NCBI GenBank assembly: GCA_027066435.1
Contig: JAMONX010000025.1
Location: forward strand, 1-49,133
Reading direction: 5' to 3'
DNA: 49,133 nt
From: Campylobacterales bacterium
GTDB taxonomy: Bacteria; Campylobacterota; Campylobacteria; Campylobacterales; QNZT01
Position numbers and translations under genes: made by a program. The notes beneath the pieces are model-generated. The model was not told the DNA's origin. It saw only the letters and a list, made by a program, of their open reading frames with translations, and ran no database searches. This document shows positions 25,984-35,621 of this stretch, piece by piece (position 1 is the stretch's first letter; each line of letters opens with the position of its first letter).

Positions 25984-27413
25984 ACAGTCACCTTATATTC
26001 ATCTACAACTTTATCAAGAGAATCAAATATATTATCACAATGAAGTTCAACTTTTTCAAACTCTTTAACTACTTTCTCTACATCAATATCTGCTAAACCG
26101 TTTGAATCTTTAATATATTTCATATTTTGTGCAATATTTTGATGAAATGCACTATGTTCATCTAACAATTTTCTAAAAGAATTAGAGTTACCAAATATAT
26201 CTTTACCTTCAGTCTTTAGCCATGTACCAATTTTACCTGTGTTTTCATCCTCAAAATCACTTAAATCCACTACTCCCTTTGAACTAGCAGCATAAGCTCT
26301 ACTTTTGAAAAATATATAATCAATTTTTATATTTGTTGTTGACATTTTATAGTAACAATATTTAGCTTCTTTAGTTGTTTGAGTAATTTTTGTATCGAGA
26401 TTTTCTAACATATCATCAAAATCTCCAATAGTCCTATGCGTTAAAGTTGAAACTTTATTCATCTTTTCTGAGTTTGATAAAATTTCATTTGATTGTTGTT
26501 GTAGTGAATCAATTGAAAGAGCAATCTCTGTTGTAGCTTTTTGAGTGTTTTCAGCCAACTTCCGTACTTCATCTGCAACTACTGCAAAACCTCTCCCATG
26601 TTCACCTGCCCTTGCTGCCTCAATTGCAGCATTTAGTGCTAGTAAATTTGTTTGATCTGCTATATCTTTGATCAGATTTATTACTGAGGTGATGTTTCCA
26701 ACATTTACATTCAATGATTCAATAAAATTAGTATTTTGTACAATTAAATTATTTAATCCTTCAAGCTCTTTAAAAACATGTTTAACTGAATGTGCTGTAC
26801 CTTTAGAATTTTCAGACACAATGTTCAATTCATTGGCAATATTAGTAGCAATACTGTTTGCTTGTGATACATCAGATGCAAGGATATCAAACCCACCTTT
26901 TAAACCCTCTCTAATTTTGTTAAATTTTTCTAATAATTTACCTTTTACCTGATATTCATAATCTTTACGCATAGTCTCAATTGCACTTGATATTGATTGA
27001 GATGTGCTATAGTACTCATTATGCAATCCCTCCGGGAAAGTAGTTCGATAGAGTTTTCCTTGGTTTATTCCATCTATTGCATTTCTAGTTTCTCTTAAAA
27101 TAACTTCACTCTGATCCAAAAGGTCATTGATTGCCCAAGCTAATTGACCACTTATAGAATTATTATCTGTTACAACTATACGATGTGAAAGTTCACCATT
27201 TGCAGCTTTTTTACTAATATCCAATATCTTAAGTAGACTTACTTTCTCATCTTCACTCTTTTTTATATCAGGTATAAGCAGTGTTGTAACTGCTAAAAGC
27301 AATAGACCAAAACCTAAGAAATAATTTTGAGAAATTATTAAATATATTGAAAGTACAATATTTGATGAAAATAGTAATGTATAATTAAAATTTTGAAATT
27401 TATTTAAAATCAT
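25980..27413 (-). CDS. Methyl-accepting chemotaxis protein with degenerate CZB-like tail
   Basis: Chemoreceptor of 477 residues. Two adjacent membrane segments (about 10-45, [20 protein letters not shown] and [17 protein letters not shown]) leave almost no periplasmic loop, so sensing is probably cytoplasmic. A HAMP-like region (60-115) leads to the signalling hairpin with [38 protein letters not shown]. The last 120 residues resemble the chemoreceptor zinc-binding (CZB) domain ([16 protein letters not shown]...[14 protein letters not shown]), but the first His position is Tyr (KIDY) and the Cys is missing; only the HSAFH pair remains. Zinc binding is therefore doubtful. GAAGGAG precedes the ATG; a weak sigma28-type promoter lies upstream. 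Confidence 0.9.
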   Translation of the reverse strand: MILNKFQNFNYTLLFSSNIVLSIYLIISQNYFLGFGLLLLAVTTLLIPDIKKSEDEKVSLLKILDISKKAANGELSHRIVVTDNNSISGQLAWAINDLLDQSEVILRETRNAIDGINQGKLYRTTFPEGLHNEYYSTSQSISSAIETMRKDYEYQVKGKLLEKFNKIREGLKGGFDILASDVSQANSIATNIANELNIVSENSKGTAHSVKHVFKELEGLNNLIVQNTNFIESLNVNVGNITSVINLIKDIADQTNLLALNAAIEAARAGEHGRGFAVVADEVRKLAENTQKATTEIALSIDSLQQQSNEILSNSEKMNKVSTLTHRTIGDFDDMLENLDTKITQTTKEAKYCYYKMSTTNIKIDYIFFKSRAYAASSKGVVDLSDFEDENTGKIGTWLKTEGKDIFGNSNSFRKLLDEHSAFHQNIAQNMKYIKDSNGLADIDVEKVVKEFEKVELHCDNIFDSLDKVVDEYKVTV

Positions 27414-27438
27414 GCTTGAACTCCTTCGTTATTCAGAA

Positions 27439-27465
27439 ACATCGGCAATTTTAAATATATATTTA
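27439..27465 (-). promoter_or_regulatory. Possible sigma28 promoter of the chemoreceptor gene
   Basis: On the minus strand TAAATATA-N11-GCCGATGT. The -10 part matches GCCGAT perfectly and the spacer is exactly 11, but the -35 part matches at only five of eight positions. It ends about 25 nt before the start codon. Confidence 0.4.
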
Positions 27466-27504
27466 AGGATATTTCCTAAAATTCATAAGGTGTATAATTC
27501 AAAG

Positions 27505-28392
27505 CTATTTTGATAATAAATCTCTCAAACTATCTTGTGGTTTTTTACCCTCTAACACGCTATAAACTTCTATTGCAATTGGTGCATAAATATCATGCTT
27601 TTGAACGATATTGTAAACTGCTTTAGATGTATAGACACCTTCTGCGACTTCTCCAAGTTCTTCTAAAATTGTTTCAAGGCTTTTACCTTCAGAGAGTCCA
27701 AGCCCTACTCTATAATTTCTTGAAAGTTTGCTTGAAGCTGTTAAAAACAGATCCCCCGAACCGCTAAGTCCTATAAAAGTACTTTTTTTTGCACCAAAGC
27801 TTTTTCCAAAACGCATCATCTCAACAAGCCCTCTTGAGATTAGAGATGCTCTTGCATTATTGCCTAGTTCTAAGCCATCACATATACCACTTGCAATTGC
27901 AATAATATTTTTATACGCACCACAGACTTCAGCTCCTATGACATCTTTTGAAGTATATGTTTTTATAAATGAGGGGAAAAGTTTAGAAAATTTAGAGGCT
28001 AATTTCTTATTTTTTGAGCTTATAACTATGGCTGTTGGAAGAGAGTTTATAACTTCAGATGCAAAAGAGGGACCAGATATAAAAGCTAAATTTTTTTCAG
28101 GTATAAATTCAGAAAAGACCTCATTTAAGAACTTCCCGCTACCTACCTCTATCCCTTTAGATGCAACCAAAATCTTTTGATTTTTAAATACAAATTTATT
28201 CTCTAACCAATCTCTTGCATTTTGAGCTGAAATTGCAAAAATAAGATATTCAAATTCCATTATCTCTTCTTGGCTCACAAAGTTTTTAATATCTCTCTTT
28301 GTTCGTGAAGAGATATAAGAGTCTTCATTTTGCGAAATTGCAAAATGAAGTGCCTGTCCCCATTTACCAGCTCCTACGATTCCTACTTTCAT
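27505..28392 (-). CDS. gpsA: Glycerol-3-phosphate dehydrogenase [NAD(P)+]
   Basis: Makes sn-glycerol 3-phosphate from dihydroxyacetone phosphate for phospholipid synthesis. It has 295 residues. The Rossmann motif GIVGAGKWGQAL is at the N-terminus. SGPSFASEV, GAEVCGAYKNIIAIASGICDGLELGNNARASLISRGLVEM, and GLSGSGDLFLTASSKLSRNYRVG with the catalytic Lys region are all present. It overlaps the RCK gene by 4 bp (ATGA type) as the last gene of gatB-channel-RCK-gpsA. Confidence 0.95.
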   Translation of the reverse strand: MKVGIVGAGKWGQALHFAISQNEDSYISSRTKRDIKNFVSQEEIMEFEYLIFAISAQNARDWLENKFVFKNQKILVASKGIEVGSGKFLNEVFSEFIPEKNLAFISGPSFASEVINSLPTAIVISSKNKKLASKFSKLFPSFIKTYTSKDVIGAEVCGAYKNIIAIASGICDGLELGNNARASLISRGLVEMMRFGKSFGAKKSTFIGLSGSGDLFLTASSKLSRNYRVGLGLSEGKSLETILEELGEVAEGVYTSKAVYNIVQKHDIYAPIAIEVYSVLEGKKPQDSLRDLLSK

Positions 28393-29063
28393 CTGTACTG
28401 CTCCTCTTTAAAGTTTTCGATATCCTTACTTTTGCCCATAACAACAAGCACATCATTTTTAGAGATATTATACCCTGTTCTATTTGTATCATAAATAAAT
28501 TCATCTTTGCTTTGCAAACCTACAATCAAAAGATTTTTATCTCCATCAATACTAATATCAGTTAACTCTTTTCCAATAAGATTTGAGTTAGTTTCTATCT
28601 CTATCTCAGCAAATTTAATCTCAGAATTTTGGAATAAAATCTTATCCAATGCAAAAAATAGAGTTGGCTTTCTCATTAGACGAAAAAGTCTTTGGGCTCC
28701 TATTTCATATGGATTTATAACTCTATTTGCTCCTGCCAATAACATCTTTGTTTCATCCTCTTTTGAAGAAGCAGATGAAATTATCACTAAATTTTTATCC
28801 AATGCCCTGCAAGAGAGTGCAACAAAAAGATTGTTATTAAAATCCTCACTCATACAAAATAGTGTTTTTACTGATTTTGATATTCCTGCTTTAATGAGAT
28901 TTTCATCTTCACTTAAATTTGATATATATGCGTTATGTCCATCATCAAGTGCTTTTTGTACATTTTCTTCATTCTCTTCTATGATTGTAAAACTGTACTC
29001 TTTTTCTGATAAAACTGTTGCTACCTCTGATGAAAGTTTTGAATAACCATAAATAATAATCAT
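28389..29063 (-). CDS. TrkA/RCK-domain regulatory protein
   Basis: Cytoplasmic RCK protein of 224 residues. The first 120 residues form a RCK-N (TrkA-N) Rossmann domain. It begins IIYGYSKLSSEVATVL, with the usual GxGxxG reduced to GYSKLS, so nucleotide binding may be altered. Residues about 145-215 form a RCK-C domain (FAEIEIETNSNLIGKELTDI, NDVLVVMGK). Such proteins gate K+ channels or transporters. It starts three bases after the K+ channel gene, which has its own RCK domains, so it is probably a second regulatory subunit for that channel. Direct partnership is inferred from position. Confidence 0.82.
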   Translation of the reverse strand: MIIIYGYSKLSSEVATVLSEKEYSFTIIEENEENVQKALDDGHNAYISNLSEDENLIKAGISKSVKTLFCMSEDFNNNLFVALSCRALDKNLVIISSASSKEDETKMLLAGANRVINPYEIGAQRLFRLMRKPTLFFALDKILFQNSEIKFAEIEIETNSNLIGKELTDISIDGDKNLLIVGLQSKDEFIYDTNRTGYNISKNDVLVVMGKSKDIENFKEEQYR

Positions 29064-29066
29064 AAC

Positions 29067-30608
29067 CTACCCTTTAATCAAAGCAACTTTAAAATAAGCA
29101 ATATCATCACTAAAACCAACAACAATTAAAATATCCAAATTTCTAACCTCAAACTCTTCATTATTTGGATTGAAAATGAATTTTCCTTTTTTTGATATTC
29201 CTAAAAGCTTTAATCCATAAAATGTCAATAACTCTTTTTTTATAATTTTTGTAGAGTTTTTATCATCTAAAAATATCTCTATTTCATCAGCAATTGGTCC
29301 AACTCTATCTTGTAAAATCTTATCAATCGAGTCATAAACAATGGGTTGCAAAAAGTACTCTACAGCAGCTTTACCAGAGCTTTCATAAGGAAAAAGCACT
29401 CTTTTAGCACCTGCTATTTTTAATTTTTTACGACTAGTTATAAGATTTGCTCTTGCGATTATATCTAAATCTGGATTTAAAGATTTCACTGATAAGATTA
29501 TGGATAGATTTAATGCATCAACATTTGTAATAGCCAATACATATTTTGCATTTTTTGAACTATTTAGAGATTTTAAAACCTCTATATCCGATGCATCTGC
29601 ACAAAGTGCTAAATAACCTTTTTCAGTTGCCTTATTTACCGCTTCACGGTTAAGATCAATAACCACAAAATTCTCTTTCTCAAATTGAAGTTCAGATGCA
29701 AATACCTTTCCCATCTTTCCATATCCACATATGAGTACAAAATCTTTTAATTTTGAAGCTTGAGATAAGATATTATTCTCTTTAATCTGCTCTAATTTTT
29801 CAGTCATCGCAGTTGTTACGATTGAAGTGGTAAAAGCAATAATTCCAAGTCCACTCATAATAAGTAAAATCGTAGCAAAACGACCTTCAGGTGTTACAGG
29901 GGAAATATCTCCATAACCAACTGTTGTTATAGTCACAACGGCCCAATATATCGCGTCATAAAAGGTATTTATATTCTTATTTTCTCCAACACCTTCAAAT
30001 ATGTATATAACTGTTGAGCTAAAAAATACTAAAAAAGAGAAAAGTATGATAAGAGTTAAAAACTCAAACTTTTTCTCAACAAAAACTTTCATTAAAAAGT
30101 TCATATTTTGAGTATAACGAAAGATTTTAAAGAGTCTAAAAATCAGAAAAAATCGTAAAAATCGAAGTGGTCTGTAAGCTGGTAATATAGCCAAAAGATC
30201 GATAATTGACATAGGAGAAAACACAAACTTAAGTTTTTTTAATGCTATCTCTTTTATAAGCGAAGCAGTTGTTATCTTTCTGTTTCTCATTTGGGCTTTT
30301 TCATATCTCTCTATTACCATTTGATGAGAATCACTGCTAACCCAAAATCTTCCAAGCCACTCAATGATAAAGATAATTACGGCTATAACTTCTATCGTAA
30401 AAAAGATAGGATGAAGGTCATGTTTGATTTCATATATGAAAATTACGATAGTTGTTAAAACCAACACAATCATAAAAATATCAAAATATCTCTTTTGTGG
30501 AGAGTTTTCCTCCTCCAAAATATCTCTAGCTATATCTTTATATGCTTTATATCTTTTAGACGAAGCTAGAGAGTAAGAGAATGAAACTAGAGATTTTTTA
30601 AAGTCCAT
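29067..30608 (-). CDS. Voltage-gated-like potassium channel with RCK domain
   Basis: Ion channel of 513 residues. After a cytoplasmic N-terminus come several membrane segments including an S4-like basic helix (YRPLRFLRFFLIFRLFKIFRYTQ), then the pore with the K+ selectivity filter TTVGYGD near residue 230 and the inner helix ATILLIMSGLGIIAFTTSIV. The C-terminal half has a TrkA-N domain (VLICGYGKMGKVFA, FVVIDLNRE) and a RCK-C domain. It is joined to gatB (no gap) upstream and to the separate RCK gene (3 bp) downstream. Confidence 0.9.
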   Translation of the reverse strand: MDFKKSLVSFSYSLASSKRYKAYKDIARDILEEENSPQKRYFDIFMIVLVLTTIVIFIYEIKHDLHPIFFTIEVIAVIIFIIEWLGRFWVSSDSHQMVIERYEKAQMRNRKITTASLIKEIALKKLKFVFSPMSIIDLLAILPAYRPLRFLRFFLIFRLFKIFRYTQNMNFLMKVFVEKKFEFLTLIILFSFLVFFSSTVIYIFEGVGENKNINTFYDAIYWAVVTITTVGYGDISPVTPEGRFATILLIMSGLGIIAFTTSIVTTAMTEKLEQIKENNILSQASKLKDFVLICGYGKMGKVFASELQFEKENFVVIDLNREAVNKATEKGYLALCADASDIEVLKSLNSSKNAKYVLAITNVDALNLSIILSVKSLNPDLDIIARANLITSRKKLKIAGAKRVLFPYESSGKAAVEYFLQPIVYDSIDKILQDRVGPIADEIEIFLDDKNSTKIIKKELLTFYGLKLLGISKKGKFIFNPNNEEFEVRNLDILIVVGFSDDIAYFKVALIKG

Positions 30609-32036
30609 TTATACATTTAATTTCTGCTTGAGTAGTTCATTTACTTTTGCTGGATTTGCACTTCCTTTACTAGCCTTCATAGTTTGCCCTACAAAAAATC
30701 CAAAAAGCTTCTCTTTTCCACCTTTGTATTGTGCAACTTTGTCTTCATTTACTAATAAAATCTGGTCAATAATAGCCAAAATTGCACCATCATCACTAAC
30801 TTGTTTAAGACCTAGTTTTTCGATAACTTCATCTACCTCACCCTCATTTTCCATAAGATAATCAAGAACCTCTTTTGCAGCCTTTCCACTAATGGTACTA
30901 TTTTCAATGGACTTAACAATCATAGCAAGCTTCATAGCATCTACTGGAGAAGTTGTTATATCTGCTCCACCTTTTAGCCTTCCTTGAAGCTCAACAGTGA
31001 GCCAAGTGATACTAGTTTTTGCACCTGCTCCCTCATTTATCATAGCTTCAAAAAAGTTTGCCATCTCAAGTGTAGAAGTTATCACAACCGCATCATACTC
31101 TTTTATACCGTGTTCTTTTACAAGTCTAGCTTTTTTTTCATCAGGAAGTTCAGGTATCTTTTTGCCCTCTTCCATCATCTCATCTGTTAAAATTACAGGT
31201 AAGAGATCTGGGTCTGGAAAATAGCGATACTCTGCACTATCCTCTTTTCCTCTCATACTTTTTGTCTCTCCCGTTGCTGTATTAAAAAGTCTAGTCTCTT
31301 GATATACTTCATCTTCATATACACCATCTTCCCAAGCTTCACATTGACGACTATACTCATACTCAATAGCTTTTTGGATAAATCTAAATGAGTTCATATT
31401 TTTAATCTCAACTCTAGTATAAAGCTTTTGGCTTCCCTCTGGTCTTATAGAGATATTTACATCACATCTAAAAGAGCCCTCTTGCATGTTTGCATCTGAA
31501 ATATCTAAATACCTTACAATTGAATGAAGTTTTTTAAGATATAAAATAGCCTCTTTTGCACTTCTCATATCAGGATCACTTACGATCTCTAAAAGCGGAG
31601 TTCCAGCACGGTTTAAATCAACATGACTCTCACTTCCGTGATGTATATTTTTTCCGGCATCTTCTTCAAGATGAGCTCTTGTAATCCCTATTCTTTTATC
31701 TGTCCCATCTTCAAAATCGATTATAAGTTCTCCACCCTCTACAATAGGTATCTCAAACTGAGAGATTTGATACCCTTTTGGAAGATCTGGATAAAAATAA
31801 TTTTTTCTGTTAAAAATAGATTTTTTATGTATGGTTGAATTTACAGCATTTCCAAAATTGATAGCTTTTTTTACAGTTTCGATATTTAAAACTGGCAATG
31901 CCCCAGGGAGGGCCAAACAGACTGGACAGACATTGACATTTTCAGCCTCACCAAAAGAGGTGGGGCAGGAGCAGAATATTTTTGTTTTAGTATTTAGTTG
32001 GATATGAACTTCTAATCCGATTACCATTTCAAACAT
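30609..32036 (-). CDS. gatB: Asp-tRNA(Asn)/Glu-tRNA(Gln) amidotransferase subunit B
   Basis: Kinase and tRNA-binding subunit of GatCAB, which converts Glu-tRNA(Gln) and Asp-tRNA(Asn) to the amides. It has 475 residues. The start [22 protein letters not shown], the zinc-type pair CSC...CPVCLALPG, the catalytic-cradle phrases [20 protein letters not shown]-like [15 protein letters not shown] and [14 protein letters not shown], and a C-terminal YqeY-like tail ([24 protein letters not shown]) are all present. GatA and GatC are not in this window. First gene of the operon with the K+ channel, RCK protein and gpsA. Confidence 0.96.
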   Translation of the reverse strand: MFEMVIGLEVHIQLNTKTKIFCSCPTSFGEAENVNVCPVCLALPGALPVLNIETVKKAINFGNAVNSTIHKKSIFNRKNYFYPDLPKGYQISQFEIPIVEGGELIIDFEDGTDKRIGITRAHLEEDAGKNIHHGSESHVDLNRAGTPLLEIVSDPDMRSAKEAILYLKKLHSIVRYLDISDANMQEGSFRCDVNISIRPEGSQKLYTRVEIKNMNSFRFIQKAIEYEYSRQCEAWEDGVYEDEVYQETRLFNTATGETKSMRGKEDSAEYRYFPDPDLLPVILTDEMMEEGKKIPELPDEKKARLVKEHGIKEYDAVVITSTLEMANFFEAMINEGAGAKTSITWLTVELQGRLKGGADITTSPVDAMKLAMIVKSIENSTISGKAAKEVLDYLMENEGEVDEVIEKLGLKQVSDDGAILAIIDQILLVNEDKVAQYKGGKEKLFGFFVGQTMKASKGSANPAKVNELLKQKLNV

Positions 32037-32084
32037 TAATTAGTACCTTAAGAGTGATTTATGCCATTTTACAATGAATTGGCT

Positions 32085-33686
32085 TTATATCTTAAAAGTC
32101 TCTATATTGTCATCAAGCTTTGACATGTTAGCTTCTAAATCTTTGGCACTGCTACTTACCTCTGCTGTTAGCTTTTCACTATTTTTTGATATTCGTTGTA
32201 CTTTATCCATATTTGATTGTAACTCTTTTATAGAACTTCCAACTTCCTCATTTACTTCAACAACATTTTTGGAATCTTTACTTAAACCATTCATAAGCAC
32301 TGTTATATCTTCTATTGATGTACGAGAACTCTGCATATCTTCTGCAAGTTTGGGTAGTTGTGCACTATTTTTTTCCATATCCAAACTTACATTTGAAATT
32401 GAAGAGACAATTACATTTATAGTTGCCTCTATCTCATATAGACTTTTTTGTGTCTTTTCAGCCAATTGTCTTACTTCATCAGCAACAACAGCAAACCCTT
32501 TTCCATGCTCTCCAGCCCTTGCTGCTTCAATCGCCGCATTTAGTGCCAAAAGGTTAGTTTGATCTGCAATATCTTTTATAACATCAAGTACAGATATAAC
32601 TTGTGCTGTTTCATCACTCACTTGATGAATACGCTGAGACAATTCTATACTTACCTCTAAATTTTCTGTTATATTTTCTGCCATACCTTCTAATTTCAGA
32701 CTAAAGTTATCAATAAATTCTCTTGCATCTGAAATAGAATTCATACCTAGCTTTGAGTTTTTATTTAACATCTCAATTTTCTCTTTGATAGATAGAAGAT
32801 TATTAAATGTTTCATTTATTAATTTATCTTGTACTTGTATCTCATCTAAACTCTTTTTCGAGATATTAACTAAATTGTTACTCTTATCATGTGTACTTGA
32901 AGAGATATTTTTTGCATCAAAAATCAACTCTCTCATACTTCCTACAAGATTATTAAAACTTCTGTTTATCGCATTGATTTCTGAAATATTTGCAGAAGAA
33001 ACTTTTTTTGATAAATCTCTATTTTTAGCCATTATATCTACAACTTTTTGAGTTTCTACCAAAGGTTCTAATATCTTTCGTGAAATAAAAAATGCCATTA
33101 TTTGAAAAAATGCCATTATTGGAATTAACATTTTTAATAAAGAGATTATAATCTCTCCGCCAATTGAATTTAATCTGTTTGAGTCAAAAATTGCTGTTAT
33201 CTCTCCACCATTTGGAATATCAAGTACCATTTTTTCAATAAGATATTTTTTATCATCAGAAAAATAGGATTTTTCACCCTTTGGAAAATTTTTCACAAGG
33301 GTGGATACTAAATTTTCATCAATCTTTTTTAACCCTTTATCATTTTTAAAATAGATATACTCAATCTTTTTAGAAGGTTGTTTTTTTCCAAAAATCTCTT
33401 TTTCATTACTCATCCCTTCAATATGAAGATAAAGAGAACCTGTTGCATCATATAGAGACTTTGCATCTTGATTTTTTAGTTTCATGATATTTCCACCAGA
33501 AACAGAAGAGGTTGAGAGCACAACAATTGGAGTAATAGCAACTTCACCAATCTCTTTTAGATGTTGTTGATATTCACTTACTTTCTTTCCATACAAAAAA
33601 AAGCCAACAGCCATAAATGATATCAGCAATATTGCCGCAACCATTAACTGAATTAAAACTTTTATAGATAACAACTGTTGCTTCAT
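32085..33686 (-). CDS. Methyl-accepting chemotaxis protein with periplasmic sensor
   Basis: Chemoreceptor of 533 residues. A membrane segment (about 8-31) is followed by a periplasmic sensor of roughly 150 residues ([20 protein letters not shown]...SIGGEII) of unknown ligand, a second membrane segment ([19 protein letters not shown]), HAMP, and the cytoplasmic hairpin [41 protein letters not shown]. The ATG at 33686 is preferred over the adjacent TTG because AAGGGG lies five bases before it. It follows a periplasmic c-type cytochrome gene by about 30 bp with a sigma28 promoter upstream of both, suggesting a joint sensing unit. No C-terminal NWETF-like CheR tether is seen. Confidence 0.93.
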   Translation of the reverse strand: MKQQLLSIKVLIQLMVAAILLISFMAVGFFLYGKKVSEYQQHLKEIGEVAITPIVVLSTSSVSGGNIMKLKNQDAKSLYDATGSLYLHIEGMSNEKEIFGKKQPSKKIEYIYFKNDKGLKKIDENLVSTLVKNFPKGEKSYFSDDKKYLIEKMVLDIPNGGEITAIFDSNRLNSIGGEIIISLLKMLIPIMAFFQIMAFFISRKILEPLVETQKVVDIMAKNRDLSKKVSSANISEINAINRSFNNLVGSMRELIFDAKNISSSTHDKSNNLVNISKKSLDEIQVQDKLINETFNNLLSIKEKIEMLNKNSKLGMNSISDAREFIDNFSLKLEGMAENITENLEVSIELSQRIHQVSDETAQVISVLDVIKDIADQTNLLALNAAIEAARAGEHGKGFAVVADEVRQLAEKTQKSLYEIEATINVIVSSISNVSLDMEKNSAQLPKLAEDMQSSRTSIEDITVLMNGLSKDSKNVVEVNEEVGSSIKELQSNMDKVQRISKNSEKLTAEVSSSAKDLEANMSKLDDNIETFKI

Positions 33687-33717
33687 CAAAACCCCTTATT
33701 ATAAAAATTTATTTAGA

Positions 33718-34227
33718 TTATTTAAATGTTCCCATTTGACCATTAACACCAAATGCATCATATCCGGTATGACATGTTTTACAATCTACAGGATTTAAAC
33801 CTGAACCAGGAGTTGAGCTTACATCTTTTCCACTTTCATCATATACAGAATATACCGGTTTACCACCTTTGTATGATGTAACAAACAAAACTTGAAGATC
33901 TTTAAGATGCAAAATCATCTCATCTCCATCACTAAACTTTCCACTTCTTGATTTATAAGTATCTAATGCACTTGATGAAACCAAAATCTCAACAGCTCCA
34001 GGACCTCCATCTTTTACTGCACAATAAGTTGCAACTGTCTCTTGATAAACTTTTGGCAAAGAGCTAACATCAGCATCGCATCCAGGAAGTGCACCGCCAG
34101 CCTCCATAAGTGGGGTTTTCACACTTGTAAACTCTTTCCATTTTGCTGGAAACGCTGCCTCACTCGCTGCATAAGCACTAACTGAGAGTGCACAAATAAC
34201 TGATATCGCTAATAATTTTTTCTTCAT
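33718..34227 (-). CDS. Periplasmic monohaem c-type cytochrome (P460-like layout)
   Basis: Exported protein of 169 residues: signal peptide MKKKLLAISVICALSVSAYA, one haem-binding CKTCH (Cys149, Cys152, His153) near the C-terminus, and two more cysteines (GCDADV and TYCAVKDG) that could form a disulfide. The segment SALDTYKSRSGKFSDGDEMILHLKDLQ...YKGGKPVYSVYDESG placed before a C-terminal CxxCH recalls the cytochrome P460/cytochrome c'-beta layout, families that bind NO and other small ligands; this is a tentative resemblance. It is the first gene of a two-gene unit with a chemoreceptor, under a strong sigma28-type promoter. Confidence 0.75.
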   Translation of the reverse strand: MKKKLLAISVICALSVSAYAASEAAFPAKWKEFTSVKTPLMEAGGALPGCDADVSSLPKVYQETVATYCAVKDGGPGAVEILVSSSALDTYKSRSGKFSDGDEMILHLKDLQVLFVTSYKGGKPVYSVYDESGKDVSSTPGSGLNPVDCKTCHTGYDAFGVNGQMGTFK

Positions 34228-34260
34228 CTTTTGTCCTTATAATTTTTTCTTATGTTGACA

Positions 34261-34287
34261 ATATCGGCAAAGAGAAAGAAAGCTTTA
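34261..34287 (-). promoter_or_regulatory. Sigma28 (FliA)-type promoter of the cytochrome-chemoreceptor unit
   Basis: On the minus strand TAAAGCTT-N11-GCCGATAT, matching the consensus at 7/8 and 7/8 positions with the exact spacer. It ends 33 nt before the cytochrome ATG. Confidence 0.72.
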
Positions 34288-34299
34288 ATAAAATTTTTT

Positions 34300-35571
34300 T
34301 TAAAAACTAACTTGATTTTTTCCACTATGTTTGGCGTTGTATAGATGCTTATCCACTTGCACTATAAGCTCTTTTCTTGAATAAGATTTTTTATATTCGC
34401 TTACTCCAAAACTACAAGTTATATTTAAATCATCACAAAATGTATGATGTTCAATTTTTAGACGAAGTTTTTCTGCAATTTTGGCAGCAGTTTTGACCTT
34501 TGTTTGAGGAAGGATGATGGCAAACTCTTCTCCTCCCCATCTGGCAAAAGTATCACTTTTTCGCATAACATTTTTAACAAGCACTGCAAGTTCTAAAAGT
34601 ATATTATCACCAACCTGATGACCTAGTGTATCATTGATTTTTTTGAAATTATCAATATCTATCAAAATAAGAGAGAAGCTATGACTATATCTTCTTGACA
34701 TTTCAATTTGCTGCTCTAAAATCATATCAAACTTTAAGCGATTTGCAACACGAGTCAATGCATCTGTTGTAGCTTCAAGCTCAAGTTCTCGTCTTTGATC
34801 TTCAAGTTGGGTAATATTGTGAAAAGTAACAACTGCTTTATAGTCATCACCAATCTCTGCAATCCTTGCATTTACACTAAATATTATCTCTTTTCCATCA
34901 TCTAGAATCTTGACTTTATGTATCTTTAATGGATATAGAGTCATATATCTAATCCAAGTATCACCTTCACATTTAGCTGTTAAATACTCACCATTTTCAC
35001 CAGCAACAAAAAAATCACTAATACATTGGTGATTAATCTTAAACTCTTTTAATCCACCTACTTTCATAAAATTATAAAAAGCTAGGTTAGCTTTCTCTAG
35101 TTTTCCTCGTGATTGTACTATAACTATATCTTTTTGAGCATCAAGAACTGTTTGAAGATATTTTTCATTAAATGCTAACTCAGCTATAATAACATTCTCT
35201 TTTTCAAGTAAATGATTTACAGACCTAGCCATCTCTGCAAACTCTTTAAATTTTAGCTTATCTTCATCAATCATTTTACCTTCATAGGCAGCTGCGTGAA
35301 AAAATTCATTAAATTTACTAAAATTTCCTCTAATATTTGTAGCGATATAGTGAATGACTATTGCAACCATAATATTTGCTGCAAAAAATATAGCGAGTAA
35401 TTCAATTCCACTAATATCTAAAAAATAGTCAAAAAATGAGATGCTATTAAGTGAGTCACTCTTTACAAAGCCTTGATTAAACCATAAAACTAAAATAGCG
35501 GCTACAAAAACAAATGCAATAACTGCAATACTTATTAAAAATGCTCCAACGATACTTGTTCTTTTTTTCAT
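34300..35571 (-). CDS. Membrane-bound PAS-GGDEF diguanylate cyclase
   Basis: Predicted c-di-GMP synthase of 423 residues. Two membrane segments lie at about 7-30 (VGAFLISIAVIAFVFVAAILVLWF) and 45-75 (ELLAIFFAANIMVAIVIHYIA). A linker and a PAS-like domain (YLQTVLDAQKDIVIVQSRGKLEKANLAFYNF) follow, then the GGDEF domain with GGEEF (RWGGEEFAIILPQ). The inhibitory I-site RKSD is intact five residues before it, so product feedback is expected, in contrast to the GGDEF-EAL protein at 2.8 kb. The ATG at 35571 is chosen over a TTG at 35598 because a TATAAT box sits directly on that TTG. Confidence 0.9.
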   Translation of the reverse strand: MKKRTSIVGAFLISIAVIAFVFVAAILVLWFNQGFVKSDSLNSISFFDYFLDISGIELLAIFFAANIMVAIVIHYIATNIRGNFSKFNEFFHAAAYEGKMIDEDKLKFKEFAEMARSVNHLLEKENVIIAELAFNEKYLQTVLDAQKDIVIVQSRGKLEKANLAFYNFMKVGGLKEFKINHQCISDFFVAGENGEYLTAKCEGDTWIRYMTLYPLKIHKVKILDDGKEIIFSVNARIAEIGDDYKAVVTFHNITQLEDQRRELELEATTDALTRVANRLKFDMILEQQIEMSRRYSHSFSLILIDIDNFKKINDTLGHQVGDNILLELAVLVKNVMRKSDTFARWGGEEFAIILPQTKVKTAAKIAEKLRLKIEHHTFCDDLNITCSFGVSEYKKSYSRKELIVQVDKHLYNAKHSGKNQVSF

Positions 35572-35597
35572 ACTATAAATCTTAAATATTTTTAACA

Positions 35598-35603
35598 ATT
35601 ATA
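35598..35603 (-). promoter_or_regulatory. -10 element of the diguanylate cyclase gene
   Basis: Perfect TATAAT on the minus strand 26 nt before the chosen ATG. It lies in the 50 bp gap after thiE and excludes the upstream TTG as a start. Confidence 0.5.
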
Positions 35604-35621
35604 TCATAAAATTAAATATAT

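Noticed and set aside
27728-29046. Long plus-strand open frames opposite gpsA and the RCK gene
   Set aside because: They mirror the codon structure of well-identified minus-strand genes and read as Ser/Phe/Leu-rich antisense products.
32074-32562. 162-codon plus-strand frame opposite the chemoreceptor
   Set aside because: Antisense of the conserved signalling hairpin; such frames commonly arise there.
35572-35598. TTG start at 35598 for the diguanylate cyclase
   Set aside because: A perfect TATAAT box overlaps it, so the codon would not be in the transcript; the ATG at 35571 fits.
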